Assembly (NCBI GenBank): GCA_021325635.1 | Contig: JAJPGV010000055.1 | Location: forward strand, 1 to 64,000 | DNA length: 64,000 bases | Reading direction: 5' to 3' | Source of the DNA: Chloroflexota bacterium | Lineage (GTDB): Bacteria; Chloroflexota; JAJPGV01 | Shown: piece by piece, positions 42,868 to 50,626 of the stretch | How the letters are laid out: the number at the start of each line of letters is the position of its first letter | How positions within the stretch are numbered: position 1 is the stretch's first letter | The notes under the pieces: generated by a model | Database searches by the model: none | Seen by the model: only the letters and a program-made list of their open reading frames with translations | What the model was told of the DNA's origin: nothing | Program-made: the position numbers and the translations under genes

Positions 42868-45570
42868 TCAGCTCCTTGCTGAGGAATTGGTTGGATTGGA
42901 GCCTTCCTGGCTCCGTCTGCCATTCCATTGATCGCTGGTCACGCCGCTGTACAGCGGCGTTGCCGCCCAGCCCCATTCCTGCGCGTACAGGTCGTTCGGA
43001 TCGCCCCAATAGACCGTGCTGCCGCCGTGATTCGCGGTGGCCACGAGCTGGCTGGCGTACAGCGCATTGGCCAGGTTGGTGTCCAACGTGAGCAGGGCAG
43101 CCATCGCGCCGGCATCGCCAACGACGCTCGGCGCTTTCTCGACGGGCTGGCCCGTGTGCGTGTACACAGCCGCGGGCGCGCCGTCGCGCTGCGTCTCATC
43201 TCTCAAGAAGCCTGCCTGCTGAAGATAGGACTGGGCACGCCCGTCGGCTGACCAGCGCCAGTCGAGCGCGACGCGCCAGTACGTGCGCGAGGCATCGTAG
43301 CCGTAGCTGCTGGCATCGCCCTGCTCGTTGCGATAAGGAACGAGCCGGCCGCTGGAGCGCTCCAGCCCGATCCAGTTTGGCGGCAGGCCGGCTGATTGGC
43401 CGCCACCCAGGTTGGCCGACGAGGCATCGAACAGCAGTCGATAGCCGTCGTCGATAAGCGCGTTCCAGGCATGGCCCGGATCCACCTGCTGGAAGACCCG
43501 ATAGGCGTATGGAGCGAAATAGCTGGGGTTGATGCCGGCCACGGCGTCGGCCGGCGCCCAATCCCCGCCGCTGATGTAGGGCTTACCGGCGGCTGTGACG
43601 ACGTCCTTGTCCCAAATGGCGTGCACCATCGACGTCCCGGCTGCTTGCAGCTCGGGGCGGTTCCAGCGCTTGCTGGCCATGAGCAGGGCCAGCGCCGTGT
43701 CGACGTCTGCATCCGAAGCCGTGTGCCTGTCGGCTACCGCACCATTGCGCCACAGCCAGGAAAGCAACCCCTCGTCGTTCAGGAGGTGGCTGCTGGTCCA
43801 GCCCCAGACGCTGTCGAAGGTCTGGGGATCATTTTGCCAAACCGCGCGCAGCAGGGCCAAGCTCTGACTCTCCGAGGTCACCGAGCCCTCGGTCGTGGTG
43901 AGGGCGCCGTCCCGGTCGAAGTGCATGTAGATGTAGGCGGCGCTGCCGTCCAGGATGTGGGCGTCGCTGACGCTCGGTTTGTCGACCTTCCACAGCTCCA
44001 CGTCACTGCCGTCGACGGACCACTGCTGCACCATGTGCGCGTTCTGGAAGGCGTCCTGGGCCACGGTGATGTGGGCGTCGTTCAGATCCTGTTTGGTCTG
44101 AGGAGACAGGATGAGGTAATCGACCGTGCGCCAGTCATCGTGAAACACGCCATCACGGATGGCCGGGTCGGCGCCAACCTTCCAGTGGGAGTGGTCGTTG
44201 GCGAACGAAGGTCCGCCGAGCCCGGGCTCGTGCAGGTCGGTCCAGATGTCGCTGTCGGAAACGATGAGGCTTTGGGCCGGTACGTGCTGCTTGATCCATT
44301 CGACGGCATCCCGGCTGGCCTTGGCAGGATGGAGCGCGTATAGCGGCTGCATGCTGCCACCTCGCCAATAGCCGGCGATCAAAAGACAGCAGCCGGCCGC
44401 GGTCATTCCGGCCGGCAGCGAGCTGCCTGCTGTGCGAGGCATGTGCGCCGCGATGGTCGACAGCAGCTTGGCGATGTTCAGGCTCAGGAACGGAATGGCA
44501 ATCAGCACGTAGAAGTCGAACACCACACCGCCCCGGGCGAGGTACAGCAGCGGCAGGAGGCTGAGGAGCGCCGCCCCCAATGTCGCGCGATCTCGCGTCT
44601 TGGGCCAGACGCAGAGACCCAGGTTGACGAGCGTAGCCAGCGCCCCGCCGCCGAACAGCACCGGATCCTTCACCAACCAGTCGGTGCGCACAAGGCTCCA
44701 GAACTGGTTGCCCAGATTGAAGAATCCTCCGCCTCCCCGTGTCGCTTCCCACCGTAGGGCGTCCACCAGCGACAAGCCCGGTCCCGTGTCCACGTTGAAG
44801 ATGAAGAAGCGCAGCGATTGTCCGGCCGGTAAGAGCTCGCCTCGAAGCAGGGCAAAGGTGGGGTACAGGCTGACCACGAGGAGCATTGGCAGCAGCCAGG
44901 CGGCAATGGCAAACCGTCCATGGTGCTGCTGTCGCTGTTGAACGGCCAGGAAGATCATGGCCGGGAGCAGGAACGCCGCGGACTCTTTGCTGAGCACGGC
45001 CAGGCCGAAGCAGCATCCGCTGAGGGCCAGACGGCTCAGCCGTCCCCAATCGTCGAGGAGCAGATCCAGGCTGACCAGGGTCCAGAAGATCATGATGTTG
45101 TCCAGCAGCACCGGCCGCTCGTAATACACTGCCAGCGGCGAGACCGAGAACAGCAGGGTGGCCACGGCGGCTGCCCAGCTTGGACAGCCGAGCTTGCGAG
45201 CCAGCTGGTAGAGCAGCGGCGTCATGGCGAGGTACAGCAGCAGCATGAAGGTCCGGCCGCTGTCGGCGGCGAGACCGAACGCGTGCGGCCCGCCGGTGAT
45301 GGCCATCCAGACTGCCAGGAAGATCCAGCCGGCCGGTGCGTGATCGTAGAAGTAGGCATATGGGGCAAGCCTGTGCTCGCGAATGACCGCCCAGGCTTGA
45401 GACAGGTAGGTGCCCTCGTCGTCGAACCGATTGAGGGCCGGGTACTGGAACATGTTCAGCCCGTGGGCCAGCAGGGTCGCCAGAGTCACCAGCGCGGGCT
45501 CGCCGACGACGGCCAGGCGCAGCCGCAGCTCGCGGCTGGCGGAGGGCAGCGATACCAGGGCCCTAGCCAC
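42868..45570 (-). CDS. GT39-like membrane glycosyltransferase fused to GH8-like glycosidase domain
   Basis: This protein of about 900 residues has two parts. Residues about 20-415 form a GT-C type membrane transferase with an early acidic loop motif (FDDEGTYLSQAW, D50-D51-E52) and about 10 helices, as in GT39/ArnT-like enzymes that use lipid-linked sugars. Residues about 530-880 look like family 8 glycosidase. They have SESQSLALLRAVW with the likely acid Glu E567, FDSVWGWTSSHL, SDADVDTALALLMA and NPSYFAPYAYRVF. GH8 enzymes cut cellulose, xylan or chitosan and often sit in cellulose operons. The GTG at 45570 with AGGAGG 6 bases upstream was chosen; it overlaps the GT2 stop. Confidence 0.82.
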   Translation of the reverse strand: MARALVSLPSASRELRLRLAVVGEPALVTLATLLAHGLNMFQYPALNRFDDEGTYLSQAWAVIREHRLAPYAYFYDHAPAGWIFLAVWMAITGGPHAFGLAADSGRTFMLLLYLAMTPLLYQLARKLGCPSWAAAVATLLFSVSPLAVYYERPVLLDNIMIFWTLVSLDLLLDDWGRLSRLALSGCCFGLAVLSKESAAFLLPAMIFLAVQQRQQHHGRFAIAAWLLPMLLVVSLYPTFALLRGELLPAGQSLRFFIFNVDTGPGLSLVDALRWEATRGGGGFFNLGNQFWSLVRTDWLVKDPVLFGGGALATLVNLGLCVWPKTRDRATLGAALLSLLPLLYLARGGVVFDFYVLIAIPFLSLNIAKLLSTIAAHMPRTAGSSLPAGMTAAGCCLLIAGYWRGGSMQPLYALHPAKASRDAVEWIKQHVPAQSLIVSDSDIWTDLHEPGLGGPSFANDHSHWKVGADPAIRDGVFHDDWRTVDYLILSPQTKQDLNDAHITVAQDAFQNAHMVQQWSVDGSDVELWKVDKPSVSDAHILDGSAAYIYMHFDRDGALTTTEGSVTSESQSLALLRAVWQNDPQTFDSVWGWTSSHLLNDEGLLSWLWRNGAVADRHTASDADVDTALALLMASKRWNRPELQAAGTSMVHAIWDKDVVTAAGKPYISGGDWAPADAVAGINPSYFAPYAYRVFQQVDPGHAWNALIDDGYRLLFDASSANLGGGQSAGLPPNWIGLERSSGRLVPYRNEQGDASSYGYDASRTYWRVALDWRWSADGRAQSYLQQAGFLRDETQRDGAPAAVYTHTGQPVEKAPSVVGDAGAMAALLTLDTNLANALYASQLVATANHGGSTVYWGDPNDLYAQEWGWAATPLYSGVTSDQWNGRRSQEGSNPTNSSARS

Positions 45571-46894
45571 CAGCCACCTCCTGGCGCGACGGTTCGACCG
45601 CCGCACTCGCGGTCGAGCGGCGATGCGCGCCGGTGTGCGTGGTCTTCTCCCAGGTGTTGATGCCGCGAAGCTGACGCCACACGGCGCGAAGGGCGGCCAG
45701 GCACAGCATCCATTGATAGGGGATGTAGGTCAGCAGCAGCACAACCGGTGACCATGGCGACGGGCGCAGACCGTGAACGCCCGTGAACTCGTACAGCCCG
45801 ATCAGGTTCACCGCCAGCTGGACGATCAGCATGTACAGCGGCAGGGTGCTGATCATGGCGATGAGCTCCGGCGTCTTCAGCGCTGCCATCATCCACAGGC
45901 TGACGGGAATGTAGAGCAGCATCAGCGCCTGCATGAGCGGCGCCGAAAGCGTGTACAGCGCCAGCAGCCGCTGCCGCCAGGATGGCAGCCGCAGCCAGTC
46001 TCCCTTGGCGAGCACCTGCAGGAAGCCTTGATTCCAGCGCGTTCGCTGTCGAATGAACTGGCGGGCGGATGGGGGCGTTTCCTCTTTGGTCACGTAGCGG
46101 TCGTCGTACAGCACGCGGATAGGTATCCCCGCGGCGCTGATCCGTATGCCGATGTCGGCGTCCTCAGTCAGGCAGCCGCTGTCCCAGCCCTCCATTTCGT
46201 CCAGCAGGTGCCTCTCGATGAACACGGTGTTGCCACCGAGCGCGACCATGTTCGTGGCGGCGTGGTAGTGCATGCGGCTGCGGAACCAGAAGAAGTACTC
46301 CAGCACGTTCAGCGCGGAGTACCAGCGATCGCCGTAGTTCATGAGCTGTACCCCACACTGGACCACCGGGCTGCGCTCGCGCAGCATCACCGTGTTGACC
46401 ACTTGCAGGATGTCGTGGTGCGGCTCGTCCTCGGCGTCGAAGATGGTGACGACCTCGTTCCCGGCCTCGGCCAGCCCGACGTTGAGCCCGTGCGGCTTGT
46501 TGATGGGTAAATCGCTGAAGGTGAGCAGCCTCATGTTGTCGGTGCCCTGGGCGGCGAGATCGGCCAGCTGCCGCTGGACTTCAGCGATGGTCCCGAGGTC
46601 CCCGGATTCGACCACCACCAGTACTTCTACGAGCTCGCGTGGATAGTTGAGGCCCGCCAGCCGCAGGATGGTCTCCTTGATGACGTCCTCTTCATGTCGG
46701 GCAGGCAGGAGGATGGTGAAGGAGATCCGCGGAGGATCGAAGGTTTCCGGCGCCCTGTTCTGCAGCTGACGCTCGCGGTCCTCCCATGCGTACATCAGCA
46801 GCAGGGCGGCATAGGCTGATTGTGCCGCCAGCAGCAGCGAGATCACGGCCAGCACCCAACTCGCTGCCGGGCCGGCGAAAACCGTTGGGCTCAC
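45563..46894 (-). CDS. processive family 2 glycosyltransferase (cellulose-synthase-like)
   Basis: This 443-residue membrane glycosyltransferase has an N-terminal helix and the GT2 catalytic core: FDAED (about D153-D156), a TED acid group (about D245) and the QxxRW motif QRTRW (283-287). Three or four membrane helices follow near the C-terminus. The QxxRW motif marks enzymes that polymerise and extrude beta-glucans, chitin-like or hyaluronan-like chains. No PilZ domain is present. With the GT39-GH8 fusion downstream this forms an exopolysaccharide operon. The product sugar is not known. Confidence 0.88.
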   Translation of the reverse strand: MSPTVFAGPAASWVLAVISLLLAAQSAYAALLLMYAWEDRERQLQNRAPETFDPPRISFTILLPARHEEDVIKETILRLAGLNYPRELVEVLVVVESGDLGTIAEVQRQLADLAAQGTDNMRLLTFSDLPINKPHGLNVGLAEAGNEVVTIFDAEDEPHHDILQVVNTVMLRERSPVVQCGVQLMNYGDRWYSALNVLEYFFWFRSRMHYHAATNMVALGGNTVFIERHLLDEMEGWDSGCLTEDADIGIRISAAGIPIRVLYDDRYVTKEETPPSARQFIRQRTRWNQGFLQVLAKGDWLRLPSWRQRLLALYTLSAPLMQALMLLYIPVSLWMMAALKTPELIAMISTLPLYMLIVQLAVNLIGLYEFTGVHGLRPSPWSPVVLLLTYIPYQWMLCLAALRAVWRQLRGINTWEKTTHTGAHRRSTASAAVEPSRQEVAGG

Positions 46895-47244
46895 TGCTGC
46901 ATGGACGGCTGCCCTCGATGCGAGCAGCTGTTCGGTTGTAGAGGCTGTTTGCGACGGCTACGGCTCAGCACCGTACCCCCCAGGTTTGGACTCGAGTGCG
47001 TGCTCGATGCCTGCCACTGCGCGGGCGCCAATGGTGCCGCAAGTTCAGGGCCAGAGATCCGCCCTACGCGGTTTTGCTCAGGTGCCCCTTGCCTGCCCCG
47101 TCGGGGCCTCTAGGTTGAGCGCTCAGCCCGGACCTGACCGGTACTGACGGGGGATTGGCTCGCCGCTGGCTCGCGGGTCAACGTTACAGGTTTGCGGGAC
47201 GGAGCCAATGCCGTCGACTTACCCATAGGAGTCGCTCAATCGTT
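46895..47244 (+). promoter_or_regulatory. divergent intergenic region with paired hairpins before a Shine-Dalgarno
   Basis: This 350-base gap between the divergent GT2 and secreted-glycosidase genes has no gene. On the plus strand two stems stand side by side: GACGG/CCGTC (47198-47202 with 47211-47215) and CGACT/AGTCG (47215-47219 with 47230-47234). They share one base, and the second covers part of the AGGAG at 47227-47231. Folding could hide the ribosome site. No known riboswitch core was matched. Confidence 0.35.
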
Positions 47245-49377
47245 GTGACGATTCGCCGTGTTGTTCAGTGCGCCCTGGTCATAGCGCTTGCCTGGGTCGG
47301 GGCCTCGGCTGCCGGCTGGCCGGCCTCTACCGCTCGAGCAGCAGGAGCCCCGGCCGGATTGCCAAGTCACTTTGCCATCGGATTGGCCGCTCAGCCAGAC
47401 GCCACCGGTCTCGCCGGCTGGATGCCGGACAGTGGAATTCCTTGGGATTACGCCTACCAGTACCTCACGGGTGGGGTGAACACCAATTCGGGCTGGGAGA
47501 CCTGGAATAGCGATGGACAGTTCGCGCTGTCCTATGCGCGCAGCGCCGGCGCTCACGGCTACCTGCCGGTGTTCAGCTACTACGAGCTGCAGGCCAGCTC
47601 TGGCAGCTGCAGCGGCTGTGGCGAGATCCAGAAGGACCTCTCCAATCTCAATAACCCGGCGACCATGGCGGCCTACTACCAGAACTTTGCCCGGCTGATG
47701 CAGCAGCTCGGTCCGAGCGTTTACGGAAAGCCGGCCATCGTTCACGTCGAGCCCGATCTCTCAGGCTTTGCGCAGCAGGCGGTTGCCAACACGACCGGCT
47801 GCTACGGCTACTGCTCGGGGCAGGGCGCCGATCCTTCCTATCTCAAGGCCTCCGTGGCCAGCTCCGGGTACGGCCCGGTGGCCGGTTTGCCCAACACCTA
47901 CACCGGGTTCAACTGGGCACTGCTGCATTTGCGTGACCTGTACGCGCCCAACGTGCTGCTGGCGGTGCACGTCAGCGACTGGGCCACGGGCGTGGATATC
48001 AGCTCCGATGCCCGCTCCGGTGTGGATGCCAGCGGGCTGGGCCAGCAGGCCGGGTCGTTCGCCGCGCGGAGCGGAATCACAGGGGTGCCCAACGGTTCCA
48101 GCACCTACGACCTGATCTTCAACGATGTGAGCGATCGCGATGCGGGCTACTACAAGTCGGTGCTGGGCAACGCGTCGGTGTGGTGGGACCGGCTCAACAA
48201 CGGTTTCCCCAACTTCCATCGCTGGGAGAGCTACGTCTCGGCCGTGTCATCGGCCGCCGGCCGGTCGGTGATGGTATGGCAGATCCCGGAAGGCAATCAG
48301 TACTTCGACAGCGAGAACAACACCACCGGCCACTACCAGGACAACCGGGCGGAATACTTCTTCGGACACATCGACGAGCTGGCCCAGTCGAACGTCATCG
48401 GGCTGCTGTTCGGCAGCGGCCATGGCGGCAGCACGGTGCACTTCGACGGCATGAAGGACGGGGTGACCAATCCCGCCGCTCTTTGCACCAGTGACGGGCT
48501 GAGCAGCGGCCAGATCTGCGCCAGCCACCTCAGCTCGACGGCCGATGACGATGGCGGCTACATCCGCATGGCAGCGCAGCGCTATTACGCCTCCGGCCCA
48601 CACCAGCTCGGGACTCAGCCTACGCCGACGCCCACCGTGGTCTCCACCACCACGCCCCAGCCCACGAGCACGGCGGCGCCGTCGCCCCCGCCGAGCAGCG
48701 GTCTGGCGGCGGTGAGCCCGCTCAGCCTCTCCTCCTCAGCCGTGTACGCGGGCGGCAAGCTCAGCGGCAGCGCCACGCTGCAGAACAGCAGCTCGTCGAG
48801 CGTTAGCGTCTCGCAGATCGAGATTGCCGCCCGGCCCCCGGTAGGCAGCCACGCGGGCGGTCCGTACGACGACTTTGGTGGGCTGGGCAGCGTCTCGCTT
48901 GCTCCGGGCCAGAGTGTGACGATCCAGGAGACGCGGTCGTTCACGTCAGCCGATCCGCTAGGCCAGTGGTACGCCTATCTCACGTATGAGCTGTCCGACG
49001 GATCCTGGCACGACGCCTCGCCCGATCTGGCGTTCAGCGTGCTGCCCAACCCGGGGTTCAGTCAGTCCACGTCTGCCTCGCCGGCGCAGCTGCCGGCTGG
49101 CGCCCAAACGGCTATCCAGGCAGCGCTGACGGTAAACAGCGGCTCGCTGGCAGACGGCATCGTGGACGTTGAGGTCTACAGCGCGGCTGGCCAGAAGGTG
49201 GGCCAGCAGTTCTTCAGCGGGCAGAGCATCAGCGCCGGGCAGACGAGGCCTTACTCGGTGTCCTGGACCGCGGTTCCGGCGATAGGCATCTATCGCGTGA
49301 CGGTCGGTGTCTTCGGCTCGGGCTGGAGCCCGGCGCTGTACTGGGTGTCCGACGCTGCCAGCGTGCGTGTGGTGTAG
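47245..49377 (+). CDS. secreted glycosidase-like protein with C-terminal beta-sandwich region
   Basis: This 710-residue protein has a signal peptide (to about residue 32, ending near TARA). A TIM-barrel-like region (about 40-455) follows, with HFAIGLAAQPDATGLAGWMP, QYLTGGVNTNSGW, PAIVHVEPDLSGFAQQA and VMVWQIPEGNQYF. A Thr/Pro linker (about 460-490) then leads to two beta-rich domains (about 495-710). Glu in HVEPD and IPEGN are candidate catalytic residues, but no GH family was fixed. The GTG at 47245 with AGGAG at 47227-47231 (long spacing) is the best start. It is divergent from the GT2 operon, so it may trim or bind the same polysaccharide. Confidence 0.75.
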   Translation: MTIRRVVQCALVIALAWVGASAAGWPASTARAAGAPAGLPSHFAIGLAAQPDATGLAGWMPDSGIPWDYAYQYLTGGVNTNSGWETWNSDGQFALSYARSAGAHGYLPVFSYYELQASSGSCSGCGEIQKDLSNLNNPATMAAYYQNFARLMQQLGPSVYGKPAIVHVEPDLSGFAQQAVANTTGCYGYCSGQGADPSYLKASVASSGYGPVAGLPNTYTGFNWALLHLRDLYAPNVLLAVHVSDWATGVDISSDARSGVDASGLGQQAGSFAARSGITGVPNGSSTYDLIFNDVSDRDAGYYKSVLGNASVWWDRLNNGFPNFHRWESYVSAVSSAAGRSVMVWQIPEGNQYFDSENNTTGHYQDNRAEYFFGHIDELAQSNVIGLLFGSGHGGSTVHFDGMKDGVTNPAALCTSDGLSSGQICASHLSSTADDDGGYIRMAAQRYYASGPHQLGTQPTPTPTVVSTTTPQPTSTAAPSPPPSSGLAAVSPLSLSSSAVYAGGKLSGSATLQNSSSSSVSVSQIEIAARPPVGSHAGGPYDDFGGLGSVSLAPGQSVTIQETRSFTSADPLGQWYAYLTYELSDGSWHDASPDLAFSVLPNPGFSQSTSASPAQLPAGAQTAIQAALTVNSGSLADGIVDVEVYSAAGQKVGQQFFSGQSISAGQTRPYSVSWTAVPAIGIYRVTVGVFGSGWSPALYWVSDAASVRVV

Positions 49378-49432
49378 CGGGATTGGTCGGAGCGCTCCCC
49401 AGGCAACCGGACGCCGCGGCCAAAGGCCCGGG

Positions 49433-50063
49433 CTACAGGGACGGATGCAGCGTGGGGAGCGACTGGTCCAAGGGCACCCTGGCGGTGGCGCAAAGAAGCG
49501 GATGGCGTGGGTCGGGGCCATCGTGAACGTAGGGGTTGGCGAAACCCGCCGTCAGCAGCAGCGCTCGAAGCGTGCCGGCGGTGAAGTCGAGATAGATGCC
49601 ATGGCTGCGGCGGCGGACGGTAATCGCCAGGCGAGCGCCGGGCCGGAGCACTCACCGCACCTCCGCCAGGCTTCTGGCCGGATCCGGCCAGAAGTAGATC
49701 GAGTGCACGGCCAGAGCGGCGTCGAAGACGGCGTTTCGAAACGGGATCCGGGTAACGTCTGCGCTGATGAAGGTCGGGGCCGGGCGATGCTGCGCGCGAC
49801 GATCGTTCGCACGCTTGGCGCAGCATGGACAGCGAGTGGTCGAAACCCCAAACGTGGCCTGCGCGCCGCGCGGCGTAGAGGGCGGCAACACCAGGTCCGC
49901 AGCCTATCTCGATGACGTTGTCTTCAGGTTGAAGATTGAGGATGTCGACGGTCCAGCGGTTGTCGGGCCAGGTGAACCTGGCCATAGCCTTGCCCAGCAG
50001 CCATCCTGCCAGCCCGCGAGGGCAAGCCGCCTGGTCGAGTCCAAAGCGTTCCAGTCGATTCAA
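49433..50063 (-). pseudogene. class I SAM-dependent methyltransferase, frameshifted and with an internal stop
   Basis: The first part (from 50063) reads as a methyltransferase: VDILNLQPEDNVIEIGCGPG then HVWGFDHSLSMLRQA. Sense then continues in another frame near 49855 (ISADVTRIPFRNAVFDAALA, SIYFWPDPARSLAEVR). That frame meets TGA at 49654-49652 and goes straight on in the same frame as VLRPGARLAITVRR. Relatives read EVRRVLRPG here, so CGA has most likely become TGA. Two independent lesions make this a pseudogene, unless they are sequencing or assembly errors. Confidence 0.8.
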
Positions 50064-50116
50064 CGGGGCTCCCGGGGTGCTACCACAGATTCCTGCCGGT
50101 TGCTATTATCGCTGTG

Positions 50117-50617
50117 ATGGACCCGGCAGCGCGGCTCGATGAGGCCTTGCGAGAGCATTTCCTGCTCATAGACGGGCAGGGACAATCACTGCTGGCCGAC
50201 TACCTGGAGCGATGCAAAGTGGCGGCAGAGCCGGCGATCATCATCAACACCGATCCGCCGGCCTCGCTGACGATCCATCTCGAGCCGACCGGCAAACGGC
50301 TCAACGAAGCTCGGCGGCAGGGCCTCGAGCAGCTGCTCCGCCAGCTGAGCGCGCCCAACGCCATTGTCGCCGCGGGCCCCGGGGCTGGTCGCACCGACTG
50401 GCTCGTGGCCCAGCCTGCCGAAGCGGCGAGCCGGGTCGTGGGCTACCTGGCCGAGACCCAGCCGGAGGAGCTCGATACCCCGTACGTCTCCGAGCCAGCG
50501 CCGGACCGCCTTAGGCCACGGCCCACGACGTTCAATGAGTGGCTGAACAACACCGTGGACAATTTCGCCAGCTTCCTGGAATTCGTCGAAGAGATGTTGG
50601 CGCGCCGCTTTCCCTAA
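50117..50617 (+). CDS. hypothetical protein
   Basis: This 166-residue protein has no signal peptide, membrane helix or known motif. It has a mixed alpha/beta look (IIINTDPPASLTIHLEPTG), a Gly-rich turn (AAGPGAGRTDW) and an acidic, helical C-terminus (NNTVDNFASFLEFVEEML). ATG 50117 follows GTG directly, and either could start. It is divergent from the broken methyltransferase and converges on the molybdenum hydroxylase gene. Codon use is like the neighbours, so it is probably real. No function is assigned. Confidence 0.6.
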   Translation: MDPAARLDEALREHFLLIDGQGQSLLADYLERCKVAAEPAIIINTDPPASLTIHLEPTGKRLNEARRQGLEQLLRQLSAPNAIVAAGPGAGRTDWLVAQPAEAASRVVGYLAETQPEELDTPYVSEPAPDRLRPRPTTFNEWLNNTVDNFASFLEFVEEMLARRFP

Positions 50618-50626
50618 CCCGGCCCG

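Noticed and set aside
47160-47235. possible cyclic-di-GMP or c-di-AMP riboswitch
   Set aside because: Some short pieces recall those cores, but the conserved GEMM and ydaO segments could not be completed; only the hairpins are reported.
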